Origin: Chitinimonas prasina
GTDB taxonomy: Bacteria > Pseudomonadota > Gammaproteobacteria > Burkholderiales > Chitinimonadaceae
Assembly (NCBI RefSeq): GCF_030160395.1
Contig: NZ_BSOG01000003.1
Span: 1 to 64,000 of the forward strand
Length of the DNA: 64,000 bases
Direction of reading: 5' to 3'
This document shows, piece after piece, positions 45,328 through 54,496 of the stretch. How positions within the stretch are numbered: position 1 is the first letter of the stretch; every line of letters begins with the position of its first letter. The notes under the pieces are model-generated. The model had not been told where the DNA came from, made no database searches, and saw only the letters and a list, made by a program, of their open reading frames with translations. The translations under genes were made by a program, and so were the position numbers.

Positions 45328-46113
45328 CTATATCAATAGCCGACGGTCGTTGTGCACATTCATGCGACTCAGGTCGCTGGCGAACTCGGCGAACTCCAGC
45401 GGGTAGCGTTGCTCCAGTTCCAGCGCTTTCTCGGTCAGCGCCGACCAGGTTGGGCTATTGCAGCCCCGCTTGAAGCACAGCGCAGTGACATTGCCGCGCT
45501 GGCGGGCGGGCAGGCACAGCACCAGGCCATCAAAGGCGCGGCTGAGCCTGTCCACATAAGCATTGAAGCGTGAGTCTGAACCCCACAGATTGACCATCAG
45601 CACGCCCTCGGGCGTCAAGTGATCGCGGCAACGACCAAAAAAATCCTCGGTGGACAGCGGTTCGGCGATGCCGGTGGCGCCGTAGGCGTCCAGCATGATC
45701 ACATCCACCGGATTGACCATGTTTTCGATATGGTCTGCACCGTCGCCGACGATGACCTGCAGCCGTTCATCGTCCGGCGGCAGGAAGAACATGGAGCGGG
45801 CGACGCTGACGATCTGGGGCAATAGCTCGACTACGACGATGCGGGTCTCGGGCAGGTGCTTGTAGGCGAACTTGGCGATGGAGCCCCCGCCCAGGCCCAC
45901 CATCAGCATGTTGCGCGGTGGCTCGCGGAACAGCAGGAAGGAGAACATGCAGCGGCTGTAGCCCAGCACCAGCTCATAGGGGTCGCGCACCCGCATGGAA
46001 CTCTGGATGGCCTCCGAGCCCAGGTGCAGCGAGCGTATGCCGTCCTTCTCGCTGACGTCGACCACGACCTCCTCGTGCGGTGACTTGTGCACACGCTTAC
46101 CGAAGCGCCGCAT
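45328..46113 (-). CDS. Spermidine-synthase-like aminopropyltransferase family protein
   Basis: The 261-residue protein has the methyltransferase-like fold of SpeE: MLMVGLGGGSIAKFAYKHLP (the decarboxy-SAM-binding GGGS loop), VVVELLPQIVSVARSMFFLP, VGDGADHI and the acidic VIMLDAYGATGIAEPLST. It has ELV-GYSR early but lacks several putrescine-binding acidic residues of true spermidine synthases, so it may act on another amine or be a methyltransferase. ATG 46113 shares bases with the ttcA stop (TGATG), so the two are coupled; a GTG at 46122 is an alternative. Confidence 0.75.
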   Translation of the reverse strand: MRRFGKRVHKSPHEEVVVDVSEKDGIRSLHLGSEAIQSSMRVRDPYELVLGYSRCMFSFLLFREPPRNMLMVGLGGGSIAKFAYKHLPETRIVVVELLPQIVSVARSMFFLPPDDERLQVIVGDGADHIENMVNPVDVIMLDAYGATGIAEPLSTEDFFGRCRDHLTPEGVLMVNLWGSDSRFNAYVDRLSRAFDGLVLCLPARQRGNVTALCFKRGCNSPTWSALTEKALELEQRYPLEFAEFASDLSRMNVHNDRRLLI

Positions 46114-47060
46114 CAATGACACCCTTCCAGCTTGTCGCGGCTATCCATGATGCTGATGCCGCGAAAACTGCCCTCGGGCGGCTGCGGTGGTAGTTCCAGT
46201 GCATCGAAGGCGGTATCGCCATCTTCGAAAGGGGTGTCCTGCGTCTTGAGTCCCTTGAAGTCGAAGCGCTTGGGGTCGGCCAAGTGCGAAGGCACGACAT
46301 GCTGCAGGGAGCGGAACATGCTCTCCAGCCTGCCGGGGAAGCGCTTGTCCCAGTCGCGCAGCATATCGCCCACTACCACGCGCTGCAGATTGGTCTGCGA
46401 GCCGCACAGATTGCAGGGAATGATGGGGAAAGCGCGCAGCTCGGCGTAGCGTTCGATGTCCTTCTCGCGGCAGTAGGCCAGCGGGCGTATCACCATATGG
46501 CGGCCGTCGTCGCTCACCAGCTTGGGCGGCATGGCCTTCAGGCGGCCGCCGTGGAACATATTGAGGAACAGGGTTTCCAGTATGTCGTCGCGATGATGCC
46601 CCAGCGCGATCTTGGTGCAGCCCAGTTCGTCTGCAACCCGGTACAGGATGCCGCGCCGTAGGCGCGAGCACAGGCCGCAGGTGGTCTTGCCCTCGGGCAC
46701 CACGCGCTTGACGATGGAGTAGGTATCTTCCTCGACGATCTTGTAAGGCACGCCCAGCTTGTCCAGATAGGCGGGCAACACGTGCTCGGGAAAACCGGGC
46801 TGTTTTTGATCCAGATTGACGGCAATCAGCTCGAAATCAATGGGAGCGCTCTTTTGCAGGCTCAGCAGGATATCCAGCATGGTGTAGCTGTCCTTGCCGC
46901 CAGACAGGCAGACCATGATGCGGTCGCCGGCTTCTATCATGCCGAAGTCGTCGATGGCGTCACCCACGGCATGGCGCAGGCGCTTGGCCAGCTTGTCGAA
47001 GTTGTATTTGGCTTTTTGCTCGGCGTCGGTCAGTGCCGGCTTCTGTACTACGGCGTCCAT
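46113..47060 (-). CDS. ttcA: tRNA 2-thiocytidine(32) synthetase
   Basis: TtcA thiolates cytidine 32 in some tRNAs, using ATP, an iron-sulfur cluster and sulfur from IscS. The 315-residue protein has the PP-loop [12 protein letters not shown], the cluster cysteines CGLC and CNLC, and [22 protein letters not shown] 47060 with AGGGTGG seven bases upstream is preferred over GTG 47069. The spermidine-synthase-like gene follows with overlapping codons. Confidence 0.96.
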   Translation of the reverse strand: MDAVVQKPALTDAEQKAKYNFDKLAKRLRHAVGDAIDDFGMIEAGDRIMVCLSGGKDSYTMLDILLSLQKSAPIDFELIAVNLDQKQPGFPEHVLPAYLDKLGVPYKIVEEDTYSIVKRVVPEGKTTCGLCSRLRRGILYRVADELGCTKIALGHHRDDILETLFLNMFHGGRLKAMPPKLVSDDGRHMVIRPLAYCREKDIERYAELRAFPIIPCNLCGSQTNLQRVVVGDMLRDWDKRFPGRLESMFRSLQHVVPSHLADPKRFDFKGLKTQDTPFEDGDTAFDALELPPQPPEGSFRGISIMDSRDKLEGCH

Positions 47061-47161
47061 ATTGGCCACCCTGAAATGCGAAAGGGCGTGATTTTACAGG
47101 GTTTTTTGCCTTGGCGTCGTCTGCTTGCACGAAAATCAGCATGGCCGCCCACCCTGGCAAA

Positions 47162-47902
47162 TCAGAGGTATACGCTGCGGCCGCCGTCAACGTTGATGAT
47201 CTGGCCGGTGATATAGGGGGCATCCTCGATCAGGAACTGGATGGTGCGGGCCAGATCGTCCGGTTCTCCCACGCGCTTGAGCGGTATGCTGCCGACGATG
47301 CGCTGCCGATGCAGCTCATCAAACACAGAGTCCGCGTCGGGCCAGACATTGGCGCCAGGTGCCACTGCATTGACCCTGACTTCGGGCGCCAGATCGCGCG
47401 CCAGCGCCCGTGTCATGGCGGCAAGGCCGGCCTTGCCTATGGTGTAGACCACATGGTCTCGCATGGGCCGCTCGATATGGATGTCGGCGATGCTGACGAT
47501 GCAGCCATGGGTTTTCTTCAGCTCGGGCGCGGCGGCCTGCGCCAGGAACAAGGGGGCTTTGACGTTGCTGCCTATCAGGTCGGCCCAGTTGTCTTCGTTG
47601 ATGTCGCCCACGCGGGTGGGGAAGAAGCTGGAGGCATTGTTGACCAGGGCATCCAGCCTGCCGAATTGCTGCAGGGTCTGCTGTACCAGGGTGGGCAGGC
47701 CGGCGATATTGAGCAGATCGGCCTGGGCCAGCGCGACGCTGCCGCTGCGCTGCAGGTTGAGTGCGGCGGCCAGTGCGCGCGCCTCAGTGCTGGAGCTGCG
47801 GTAATGCAGCATGATGTTCCAGCCGGCGCCATGCAGCCGCCGTACGATGCTGGCGCCTACCCGCTTGGCGCCACCGGTTACCAATGCCACTTTGCCCTGC
47901 AT
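47162..47902 (-). CDS. Pteridine reductase (short-chain dehydrogenase)
   Basis: A 246-residue NADPH-dependent SDR with the pteridine-reductase variant of the cofactor motif, VTGGAKRVGASIVRRLH. It has HYRSSSTEA for NADP, the NNASSFFPT motif, a catalytic YTIGKAGLAAMTRALA (YxxxK) and VNAVAPGANVWPD. The TGGAKRVG and NNASSF pattern is that of PTR1/FolM-like enzymes, which reduce dihydrobiopterin, dihydromonapterin or dihydrofolate. It is divergent from midA with 50 bases between starts. Without a search I cannot separate FolM from PTR1-type function. Confidence 0.87.
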   Translation of the reverse strand: MQGKVALVTGGAKRVGASIVRRLHGAGWNIMLHYRSSSTEARALAAALNLQRSGSVALAQADLLNIAGLPTLVQQTLQQFGRLDALVNNASSFFPTRVGDINEDNWADLIGSNVKAPLFLAQAAAPELKKTHGCIVSIADIHIERPMRDHVVYTIGKAGLAAMTRALARDLAPEVRVNAVAPGANVWPDADSVFDELHRQRIVGSIPLKRVGEPDDLARTIQFLIEDAPYITGQIINVDGGRSVYL

Positions 47903-47952
47903 GATGCACCCTCGTTAAACTGCGTGTTCTCTGATGGCATCGAATCTAGCAC

Positions 47953-49101
47953 ATGACCTCCCTTCCCGCGCCCAGCGCTGCGCAACAGGCCGCCAGCCAG
48001 GCCCTGCTGCAGCTGATACAGCATGAACTGACCCAGGCTGGCGGCTGGCTGCCTTTTGCCGACTATATGCGGCTGGCCCTGTACGCCCCTGGCCTGGGTT
48101 ACTACAGCGGCGGTAGCCGCAAGTTCGGCGCAGCCGGGGACTTCATCACGGCCCCGGAGTTGTCGCCGCTATTTGCCCAGTGCCTGGCCCGGCCCGTGGC
48201 CCAGGCGCTGCAGCAGTGCGGCGGCGATGTGCTGGAGGTGGGGGCGGGCTCGGGCAGGCTGGCGCTGGATATGCTGCGGGCGCTGGCTGCGCTGGGGCAG
48301 TTGCCGGCGCGCTATCTGATACTGGAATTATCGGCCGAACTGGCGCAACGCCAGCGCGAGACGCTGGCCGCCGAGCCCGCCTTGCTCGCGCGGGTGAGCT
48401 GGCTGACTGCGCTGCCGCAGGCGTTTGTCGGCGCCATCGTCGGCAACGAGGTGCTCGATGCCATGCCATGCCGGCTGGTCTGCTGGCAGGGTGGTGCGTG
48501 GTGGGAGCGCGGTGTGTGCTGGCGCGAAGGATTGGCCTGGGAGGATAGGCCGCTGGCCGATGCCACCGTGGTGGCGCATATCGCGACCGCTGATCTGCCG
48601 GACGGCTATCTGACCGAGATACAGCCTGAGGCCTGTGGCTTTGTGGCCAGTCTGGCAGAGGCGACAAGGCAGGGTGTCTTGATCTTGCCGGACTATGGCT
48701 TTGTGGCCAGCGAATACTACCACCCGCAACGGCACAAGGGCACTCTGATGTGTCACTACCGTCACCATAGCCACGACGACCCGTTCCATCTGCCGGGCCT
48801 GGAAGACATCACCACGCATGTGGATTTCTCGGCCATCTGGCGCGCTGGCGATGCGGCGGGCTGGCAGCTGGAGGGCTATACGGCCCAGGGTTCCTTCCTG
48901 TTGGATGCCGGCCTGCTGGAATGCATGGCCGGGATGGACAGTCAGAGCCAGGACTACTTCAGGGCGGCGGCAGCGGCGCAGAAGTTGGTGGGGCCGGCCG
49001 AAATGGGCGAGCTGTTCAAGGTCATCGCCTTCTCGCGCAACTTGGCGCTGCCGGGCTTGCTGGCAGGCTTTGGTAGGGATGATCGTTCGGGCGGCTTATA
49101 G
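47953..49101 (+). CDS. MidA/NDUFAF7-family class I SAM-dependent methyltransferase
   Basis: The 382-residue protein belongs to the MidA family, whose mitochondrial member NDUFAF7 methylates an arginine of the complex I subunit NDUFS2. Motifs are PFADYMRLALYAPGLGYYSGG, FGAAGDFITAPELSPLF, the SAM-binding VLEVGAGSGRLALDML, ILELSAELAQRQRETL, GAIVGNEVLDAMP, and LILPDYGFVASEYYHPQRHKGTLMCHYRHHSHDDPF, with DITTHVDFSAI later. The bacterial substrate is not established. It ends 71 bases before tRNA-Met. Confidence 0.93.
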   Translation: MTSLPAPSAAQQAASQALLQLIQHELTQAGGWLPFADYMRLALYAPGLGYYSGGSRKFGAAGDFITAPELSPLFAQCLARPVAQALQQCGGDVLEVGAGSGRLALDMLRALAALGQLPARYLILELSAELAQRQRETLAAEPALLARVSWLTALPQAFVGAIVGNEVLDAMPCRLVCWQGGAWWERGVCWREGLAWEDRPLADATVVAHIATADLPDGYLTEIQPEACGFVASLAEATRQGVLILPDYGFVASEYYHPQRHKGTLMCHYRHHSHDDPFHLPGLEDITTHVDFSAIWRAGDAAGWQLEGYTAQGSFLLDAGLLECMAGMDSQSQDYFRAAAAAQKLVGPAEMGELFKVIAFSRNLALPGLLAGFGRDDRSGGL

Positions 49102-49172
49102 CCGTCTGAAAAGATTTGCGCGTGGCGCTTGACGAATAGCAGGGCGCTGCGGATAATCACGCCCTCTTCGTT

Positions 49173-49249
49173 GGCTATGTAGCTCAGCTGGTTAGAGCAC
49201 AGCACTCATAATGCTGGGGTCACTGGTTCAAGTCCAGTCATAGCCACCA
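49173..49249 (+). tRNA. tRNA-Met (anticodon CAT, elongator type)
   Basis: A 77-base cloverleaf with acceptor GGCTATG/CATAGCC, D arm, anticodon stem CAGCA/TGCTG with loop CTCATAA (CAT), T arm ACTGG/CCAGT and encoded CCA. The acceptor and body resemble elongator tRNA-Met rather than initiator (a fully paired first base pair). Confusion with tRNA-Ile2 (also CAT, lysidine-modified) is possible but less likely from the acceptor sequence. Confidence 0.92.
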
Positions 49250-49256
49250 GGTTTTT

Positions 49257-49287
49257 AAAGCCCGTTGCCGTAAGGCAGCGGGCTTTT
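49257..49287 (+). terminator. Terminator after tRNA-Met
   Basis: AAAGCCCGTTGCC (49257-49269) pairs with GGCAGCGGGCTTT (49274-49286), with one G-U pair, around GTAA, and ends in TTTT. Confidence 0.85.
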
Positions 49288-49349
49288 GCCTTATGCGCGC
49301 GCCGTGGTGATTGGCGTAAACTAAGGGCTTGATTTCAAGGCGGATTATC

Positions 49350-50693
49350 GTGAGCAAGAAAGTCTTCATCAAAACCTTCGGCTGCCAGATGAACGAGTAC
49401 GACTCGGACAAGATGGTGGATGTGCTCAATGCGTCGGAGGGTCTGACCAAGACCGATAATCCCGAGGAGGCCGATGTCATCCTGTTCAACACCTGCTCGG
49501 TGCGCGAAAAGGCACAGGAAAAGGTGTTTTCCGACCTGGGCAGGGTGCGCGAACTCAAGCTGCAGAATCCCAATCTGCTGATAGGCGTGGGCGGTTGTGT
49601 TGCCTCGCAGGAGGGTGAGGCCATCGTCAAGCGGGCGCCCTTCGTGGATCTGGTATTCGGCCCCCAAACCCTGCACCGCTTGCCCGAGCTGATTGCCCAG
49701 CGGCGCGCCAGTGGTACTTCCCAGGTGGATATCTCATTCCCCGAGATCGAGAAGTTCGACCATTTACCGCCGGCGCGGGTTGAGGGCGGTACCGCCTTTG
49801 TCTCCATCATGGAAGGCTGTTCCAAGTTCTGTTCCTTCTGCGTGGTGCCATACACCCGTGGCCAGGAAGTCAGCCGGCCGTTCGAGGATGTGCTGGTCGA
49901 GGTGGCGGGTCTGGCGCAGCAAGGCGTCAAGGAAGTCACCCTGCTGGGGCAGAACGTCAATGCCTACCTGGGCAAGATGGAAGACGGCGAGATCGCCGAC
50001 TTTGCGTTGCTGCTGGAATATGTGCACGAGATACCCGGTATCGAGCGCATTCGCTATACCACCAGCCACCCCAAGGAAATGACCCAGCGGCTGATCGATT
50101 GCTACCGCAACCTGCCCAAGCTGGTATCGCATCTGCACCTGCCGGTGCAGGCTGGGTCTGATCGGGTACTGGTGAACATGAAGCGCGGCTACACCACCCT
50201 GGAATTCAAGGCCATCGTGCGCAAGTTGCGCGAGGCACGTCCCGATATCTGCCTGTCGTCCGACTTTATCGTCGGCTTCCCCGGCGAGACGGATGAGGAC
50301 TTCGAGCGCACCATGAAGCTGATTGAGGATGTCCGTTTTGACGCCAGCTTCAGCTTTATCTACAGCCGCCGCCCTGGTACGCCGGCTGCCGATCTGCCAG
50401 ATGACGTGAGCCATGAGGACAAGGTCAAGCGCCTGATGCGGCTGCAGGCCCGTATCGAGGCGTTCGCCCAGGAAGAGAACCGCCGCATGGTGGGCACGGT
50501 GCAGCGCGTGCTGGTAGAGGGCCACGCCCGCAAGGATGCCAGTGAGCTGGCGGGCCGCACCGACAATAACCGCATCGTCAACTTCGCCGGCCATTCCCGC
50601 CTGATCAATCAGTTCACCGAGGTGCTGATCACCGAGGCCATGCCGCACAGCCTGCGTGGCGAGATCGTAACGCGCGAGACCGTCAGCGCATGA
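49350..50693 (+). CDS. miaB: tRNA-2-methylthio-N6-dimethylallyladenosine synthase
   Basis: MiaB adds a methylthio group to i6A37 in tRNAs that read UNN codons. The 447-residue protein has the N-terminal cluster cysteines C12 (TFGCQMNE), FNTCSVRE and GVGGCVAS, the radical-SAM [34 protein letters not shown], and a C-terminal TRAM domain ([14 protein letters not shown]). GTG 49350 with AAGGCGG upstream gives the conserved [12 protein letters not shown]; a TTG 21 bases earlier is less likely. It begins the operon miaB-GNAT-phoH-ybeY-...-corC-lnt. Confidence 0.97.
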   Translation: MSKKVFIKTFGCQMNEYDSDKMVDVLNASEGLTKTDNPEEADVILFNTCSVREKAQEKVFSDLGRVRELKLQNPNLLIGVGGCVASQEGEAIVKRAPFVDLVFGPQTLHRLPELIAQRRASGTSQVDISFPEIEKFDHLPPARVEGGTAFVSIMEGCSKFCSFCVVPYTRGQEVSRPFEDVLVEVAGLAQQGVKEVTLLGQNVNAYLGKMEDGEIADFALLLEYVHEIPGIERIRYTTSHPKEMTQRLIDCYRNLPKLVSHLHLPVQAGSDRVLVNMKRGYTTLEFKAIVRKLREARPDICLSSDFIVGFPGETDEDFERTMKLIEDVRFDASFSFIYSRRPGTPAADLPDDVSHEDKVKRLMRLQARIEAFAQEENRRMVGTVQRVLVEGHARKDASELAGRTDNNRIVNFAGHSRLINQFTEVLITEAMPHSLRGEIVTRETVSA

Positions 50694-51160
50694 TGCCTAC
50701 CGCAGAGATCTGCAACGAGGCGCCGGTGCAGATTGTGCCGGTGGCCGATCTACCCGAGGGCGTAGAGGCACTCTGCGTGTTGGGCGAGGCCGAGGGCTTC
50801 CGCTTTCTGCGCCGCCTGATCGATGACTGGCGCTGTGGCGATAACCGTTTCGACCAGGAGGGCGAGGCCTTTCTGGCTGTCTGGATGGCGGACCGGCTGG
50901 TGGGGGTGGCGGGGATCAACCGCGACTGCGATGACGATACGCTCGGGCGGGTGCGGCGGGTGTATGTGCATCCCGAGGCCCGTAGCCACGGCGTGGGCCA
51001 TGCCCTGATCGGCGCCATCGAACAGCACGCCCGCCAGCATTTCAAGCGCCTGGTGCTGTATACCAATGCCGAGCCGGCCATGCATTTCTACGAAAGCATG
51101 GGTTATCGCCGTATCATTGGCCATCCGCAACGCAGCCATGAGAAACGCCTCACGCCATGA
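50690..51160 (+). CDS. GNAT family N-acetyltransferase
   Basis: A 156-residue acetyltransferase with the GNAT core: [40 protein letters not shown] (motif A, here RSHGVG for R/Q-x-x-G-x-G/A) and [22 protein letters not shown] (motif B). The acetyl acceptor is unknown. It overlaps miaB and phoH by four bases each (ATGA), and it is not part of the standard miaB-phoH order in E. coli, so it is an insert into the operon. Confidence 0.9.
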   Translation: MMPTAEICNEAPVQIVPVADLPEGVEALCVLGEAEGFRFLRRLIDDWRCGDNRFDQEGEAFLAVWMADRLVGVAGINRDCDDDTLGRVRRVYVHPEARSHGVGHALIGAIEQHARQHFKRLVLYTNAEPAMHFYESMGYRRIIGHPQRSHEKRLTP

Positions 51161-52137
51161 GCACCCGTCACGCTACCCGTGAAATCAGTTTTGAACCTGT
51201 AGACAACGGCCGACTGGCCAATCTGTGTGGTGCCCTCGATGAAAACTTGCGCCAGATAGAAAACGGCCTGGAAGTCGATATCGCCCGCCGTGGCGAGCAT
51301 TTCAGTATCTCCGGCCGGGTGGCGCAGACCAAGCTGGCAACCGAGTTGCTGGAGCGCTTCTATGCCATATCGCGCCGGCCCATCGATGTCGAAGAGATAC
51401 AGCTGGGCTTGATCGAGGTGGCGCATCCGACAGACGCCCTGGTGGCTGGTGAAGATGGCATGCCGGTGCTGCTGACCAAGCGCGCCGATCTACGTGGCCG
51501 TACGCCCAGGCAGAATCACTACCTCAAGGCCATACAGGAACACGATATTACTTTCGGTATCGGCCCTGCCGGTACCGGCAAGACCTATCTGGCCGTTGCC
51601 AGTGCAGTCGATGCGCTGGAGCGTGACCTGGTCAAGCGGCTGGTACTGGTACGGCCGGCGGTGGAAGCCGGTGAGCGGCTGGGGTTCCTGCCGGGCGACC
51701 TGGTGCAGAAGGTCGATCCCTATCTGCGCCCGCTTTACGACGCGCTCTACGACCTGATGGGGTTTGACAAGGTCACCAAGCTGTTCGAGCGCGGCATCAT
51801 CGAGGTAGCGCCGCTGGCCTTTATGCGTGGCCGTACACTCAATCACGCCTTCATCATCCTGGACGAGGCGCAAAACACCACGCCCGAGCAGATGAAGATG
51901 TTTTTGACTCGTATCGGCTTTGGTTCCAAGGCCGTGGTCACCGGCGACGTAACGCAGATCGATTTGCAGCGCCACCAGAAGTCCGGCCTGATCGACGCCC
52001 AGCACGTGCTGCAGAATGTGCGCGGCATTGCCCTGCATTATTTCAAGAGCGACGATGTGGTGCGGCACCCATTGGTGCAAAAGATAGTCGATGCCTATGA
52101 AAAGCGCGATCGCGCCAAGGAAAAGAACGATGAGTAA
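51157..52137 (+). CDS. ybeZ: PhoH-like ATPase (YbeZ)
   Basis: A 326-residue P-loop NTPase. The N-terminus has a KH-like domain (residues about 10-80), followed by [39 protein letters not shown] (Walker A), [60 protein letters not shown] (Walker B and sensor). PhoH-like proteins act with YbeY in rRNA and mRNA maturation. It overlaps ybeY by eight bases. Confidence 0.95.
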   Translation: MSTRHATREISFEPVDNGRLANLCGALDENLRQIENGLEVDIARRGEHFSISGRVAQTKLATELLERFYAISRRPIDVEEIQLGLIEVAHPTDALVAGEDGMPVLLTKRADLRGRTPRQNHYLKAIQEHDITFGIGPAGTGKTYLAVASAVDALERDLVKRLVLVRPAVEAGERLGFLPGDLVQKVDPYLRPLYDALYDLMGFDKVTKLFERGIIEVAPLAFMRGRTLNHAFIILDEAQNTTPEQMKMFLTRIGFGSKAVVTGDVTQIDLQRHQKSGLIDAQHVLQNVRGIALHYFKSDDVVRHPLVQKIVDAYEKRDRAKEKNDE

Positions 52138-52870
52138 GCCAGAAGTCTATGCTGTCGATGCCGATGGCAAGCAAAAGCGGGTCAAGGCCGAGGCGTTGCG
52201 CATAGTGCTGGCCGACGGCAGCGAGCTGCAGGTGCTGCTCGATGAGCAGGACGGACTGCTGATCGGCACGCCGGCCGAGGATCATGCGCCGGCGCGGCTG
52301 GTGCTGCGTCCGGGGGCGGCCAATGCCGTGCGTATCGAAGTTGAGCGCGACCCGGTTGACCTGTCGGTGCTGGGTGCGGACCGCGAGGGCTCGCTGGACC
52401 TGGCAGTGCAGTATGGTGTGCGCCCCAAGGGCACGCCCGGCAAGAAGCTGCTGCGCCTCTGGGCTGCCGCCGCGCTGGAGGCGGGCCTCGATGCCTCGCT
52501 GACCCTGCGGGTGGTGGACGAAGCCGAAGGCCGTGCGCTGAACCGCGACTATCGCAGCAAGGACTATGCGACCAATGTGCTGAGCTTTGCCTTCAATGAA
52601 GGCGAAGCCATGCCGGGCATGGATGACATCATGATGGGCGACCTGGTGCTGTGCGCACCGGTGGTAGAACGCGAGGCGCTGGAGCAGGGCAAGACCCTGG
52701 AGGCGCACTGGGCCCACCTGGTGGTGCATGGCGTGCTGCATCTGCAGGGCTACGACCATATGGACGAGGTGGAGGCCGAGGCCATGGAGGCCCTGGAAAC
52801 CGCCATCCTGCAAAGCCTGGGCTATCCCGATCCCTATCTGAGCGAGAAGGGTGCGCCGGACGAGGCGTGA
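52130..52870 (+). CDS. ybeY: rRNA maturation endonuclease YbeY with an N-terminal extension
   Basis: YbeY is a zinc-dependent single-strand RNase needed for 16S rRNA 3' maturation and 70S quality control. The C-terminal 165 residues hold the fold with [41 protein letters not shown] and the zinc site [15 protein letters not shown]. The protein is 246 residues against about 155 in E. coli. The first 75-80 ([24 protein letters not shown]) look like a separate small beta domain I do not recognise. ATG 52130 lies in the end of ybeZ. The 3' end runs into the DUF7684-like gene. Confidence 0.94.
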   Translation: MSKPEVYAVDADGKQKRVKAEALRIVLADGSELQVLLDEQDGLLIGTPAEDHAPARLVLRPGAANAVRIEVERDPVDLSVLGADREGSLDLAVQYGVRPKGTPGKKLLRLWAAAALEAGLDASLTLRVVDEAEGRALNRDYRSKDYATNVLSFAFNEGEAMPGMDDIMMGDLVLCAPVVEREALEQGKTLEAHWAHLVVHGVLHLQGYDHMDEVEAEAMEALETAILQSLGYPDPYLSEKGAPDEA

Positions 52871-52883
52871 GGGCGAGGCTGAG

Positions 52884-53189
52884 GTGGCCTCGCTTGCCGT
52901 CGTGATCCGCACGCTTTGCCCGTATACGGTGGTGTACGAGCCGGCCTTACGTTTGCTGGCGGATCGGCTCCCTGTCTTGTGCTGCTTCCATGGCGTTGAT
53001 TGTTCCGCCTGGGAAGAAGCACTGGACTGGGTGATGATAGAGACAGGCCGTGATGTCGAATTGTTCGCACTCACCTCCAGCCACCCGGGTGAGGACGAAA
53101 ACGAGGTGTTGGACTTTGCACGTGCCTGCAGTACGCATGGCACGACCGAGTTGCTATGCATGACACTGCCTGAGAGCGTGGCGATATGA
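52884..53189 (+). CDS. Small DUF7684-like protein
   Basis: About 101 residues, with WEEALDWVMIETGRDVELFALTSSHPGEDENEVLDFARA. The pattern aLDWVM, (T)TSH-x-x-E and EV-x-FA is like the DUF7684 family, as I recall it. Earlier residues include CCFHGVDCS. Starts are GTG 52884 (with GAGG upstream) or GTG 52851, which would overlap ybeY by 20 bases. It overlaps the VOC gene by four bases. Function is unknown. Confidence 0.6.
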   Translation: MASLAVVIRTLCPYTVVYEPALRLLADRLPVLCCFHGVDCSAWEEALDWVMIETGRDVELFALTSSHPGEDENEVLDFARACSTHGTTELLCMTLPESVAI

Positions 53190-53575
53190 TAGTCGGCCTG
53201 CACCACGTTGCCATTATCGTGACCGATCTGGCAGCGGCGCGGCGTTTCTATTGCGAGGTGCTGGGTGGCCGGGAGATGGCGGCGCATTACCGTGCAGCGC
53301 GTGAATCCTGGAAGGTGGATGTGCAGTTGCCCGATGGCGCTCAGCTGGAGTTATTCACTTTTCCGGCAGCCCCGCCCCGCGCCAGCCAGCCGGAGGCGCA
53401 AGGCTTGCGCCACCTGGCATTGCGGGTGACGGCAATGGCGCCCCTGCTGCAACGGCTGGCACAGTACGGAATACCCTGCGAACCGCTGCGGGTGGATGAA
53501 TACACGGGTGCCCGCTACACCTTTTGCCGCGATCCCGACGGCTTGCCTATCGAATTCTACGAAGCCGTAATGTAA
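53186..53575 (+). CDS. VOC (glyoxalase/bleomycin resistance-like) family protein
   Basis: A 129-residue protein with two beta-alpha-beta-beta-beta modules: GLHHVAIIVTDLAAARRFYCEVLGG, and GLRHLALRVTAMAPLLQRLAQYGI ending CRDPDGLPIEFYEA. The metal ligands His 6 or 7, Glu in LELF, His in RHLAL and Glu in IEFYE are in place. It resembles the YaeR/GloA2 group. The substrate is unknown. It overlaps the preceding gene by four bases and ends 57 bases before corC. Confidence 0.9.
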   Translation: MIVGLHHVAIIVTDLAAARRFYCEVLGGREMAAHYRAARESWKVDVQLPDGAQLELFTFPAAPPRASQPEAQGLRHLALRVTAMAPLLQRLAQYGIPCEPLRVDEYTGARYTFCRDPDGLPIEFYEAVM

Positions 53576-53632
53576 GAACGCAGCCGGCAGAGCCGGCTAT
53601 AATCCCCCCATTGTCATTTTTCCTATTGCCTC

Positions 53633-54496
53633 ATGGACTTACCCTCTAGTCGATCGCCCAAGCCGAATAACGACCATAAACCCAACTGGCTGGAGCGCCT
53701 GACCGCCTTCCTCCTGCGTGAGCCGGAAGACCGGCAGGAACTGGTGGAGCTGCTGCATTCGGCGTTCGAACGCCATCTGCTCGATGCCGACGCACTCGAG
53801 ATGATAGAGGGCGTGCTGCAGGTAGGTGACCTGCAGGTGCGCGATGTGATGGTGCCCCGCTCGCAGATGGATGCGATCGATATCGCCACCCCGCCCGAGG
53901 ATTTCATACCCTACGTCATCGATACGGCCCACTCGCGGTTCCCGGTGTACGAGGGCAGCAAGGACAATATCGTCGGCATACTGCTGGCCAAGGATCTGCT
54001 GCGCTACTACGTGAGCCAGCAGTTTGCCTTGCGGCCCATGCTGCGGCCGGCCGTGTTCATACCCGAATCCAAGCGTCTCAATGTGCTGCTCAAGGAGTTC
54101 CGCGCCAATCGTAACCACATGGCCATTGTGGTGGACGAGTATGGTGGCGTGGCGGGCCTGGTGACCATAGAGGACGTGGTCGAGCAGATCGTTGGCGATA
54201 TCGAAGACGAGTACGATTTCGATGAGACCGAGGACAATATCCGCCCGGACAAACAGGGGCGCTGGCGGGTCAAGGCGACTACCCTGGTGGGTGACCTCAA
54301 TATCGCCTTGGGCAGTGCTTACCAGCCCGATGGCATCGACACCGTCGGTGGCCTGGTGGTGACCGAGTTTGGCCGGGTGCCCAAGCGGGGCGACGCCATC
54401 AGTATCGAGGGCTATCACTTCCGTGTGATACGTGCCGACAGCCGCCGCGTTTATTCCTTGCTGGTCGAGCGCGAAGCCGCCTCGGACGAGACGTGA
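53633..54496 (+). CDS. corC: CorC/HlyC-type CBS-domain protein
   Basis: The 287-residue YbeX/CorC protein has an N-terminal linker, two CBS domains (DVMVPRSQMDAIDIATPPEDFIPYVIDTAHSRFPVYEGSKDNIVGIL; MLRPAVFIPESKRLNVLLKEFRANRNHMAIVVDEYGGVAGLVTIEDVVEQIVGDI) and the C-terminal CorC_HlyC domain (GDAISIEGYHFRVIRADSRRVYSLLVER). It is cytoplasmic and has been linked to Mg/Co efflux and ribosome maturation. It overlaps lnt by four bases, the conserved arrangement. Confidence 0.95.
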   Translation: MDLPSSRSPKPNNDHKPNWLERLTAFLLREPEDRQELVELLHSAFERHLLDADALEMIEGVLQVGDLQVRDVMVPRSQMDAIDIATPPEDFIPYVIDTAHSRFPVYEGSKDNIVGILLAKDLLRYYVSQQFALRPMLRPAVFIPESKRLNVLLKEFRANRNHMAIVVDEYGGVAGLVTIEDVVEQIVGDIEDEYDFDETEDNIRPDKQGRWRVKATTLVGDLNIALGSAYQPDGIDTVGGLVVTEFGRVPKRGDAISIEGYHFRVIRADSRRVYSLLVEREAASDET

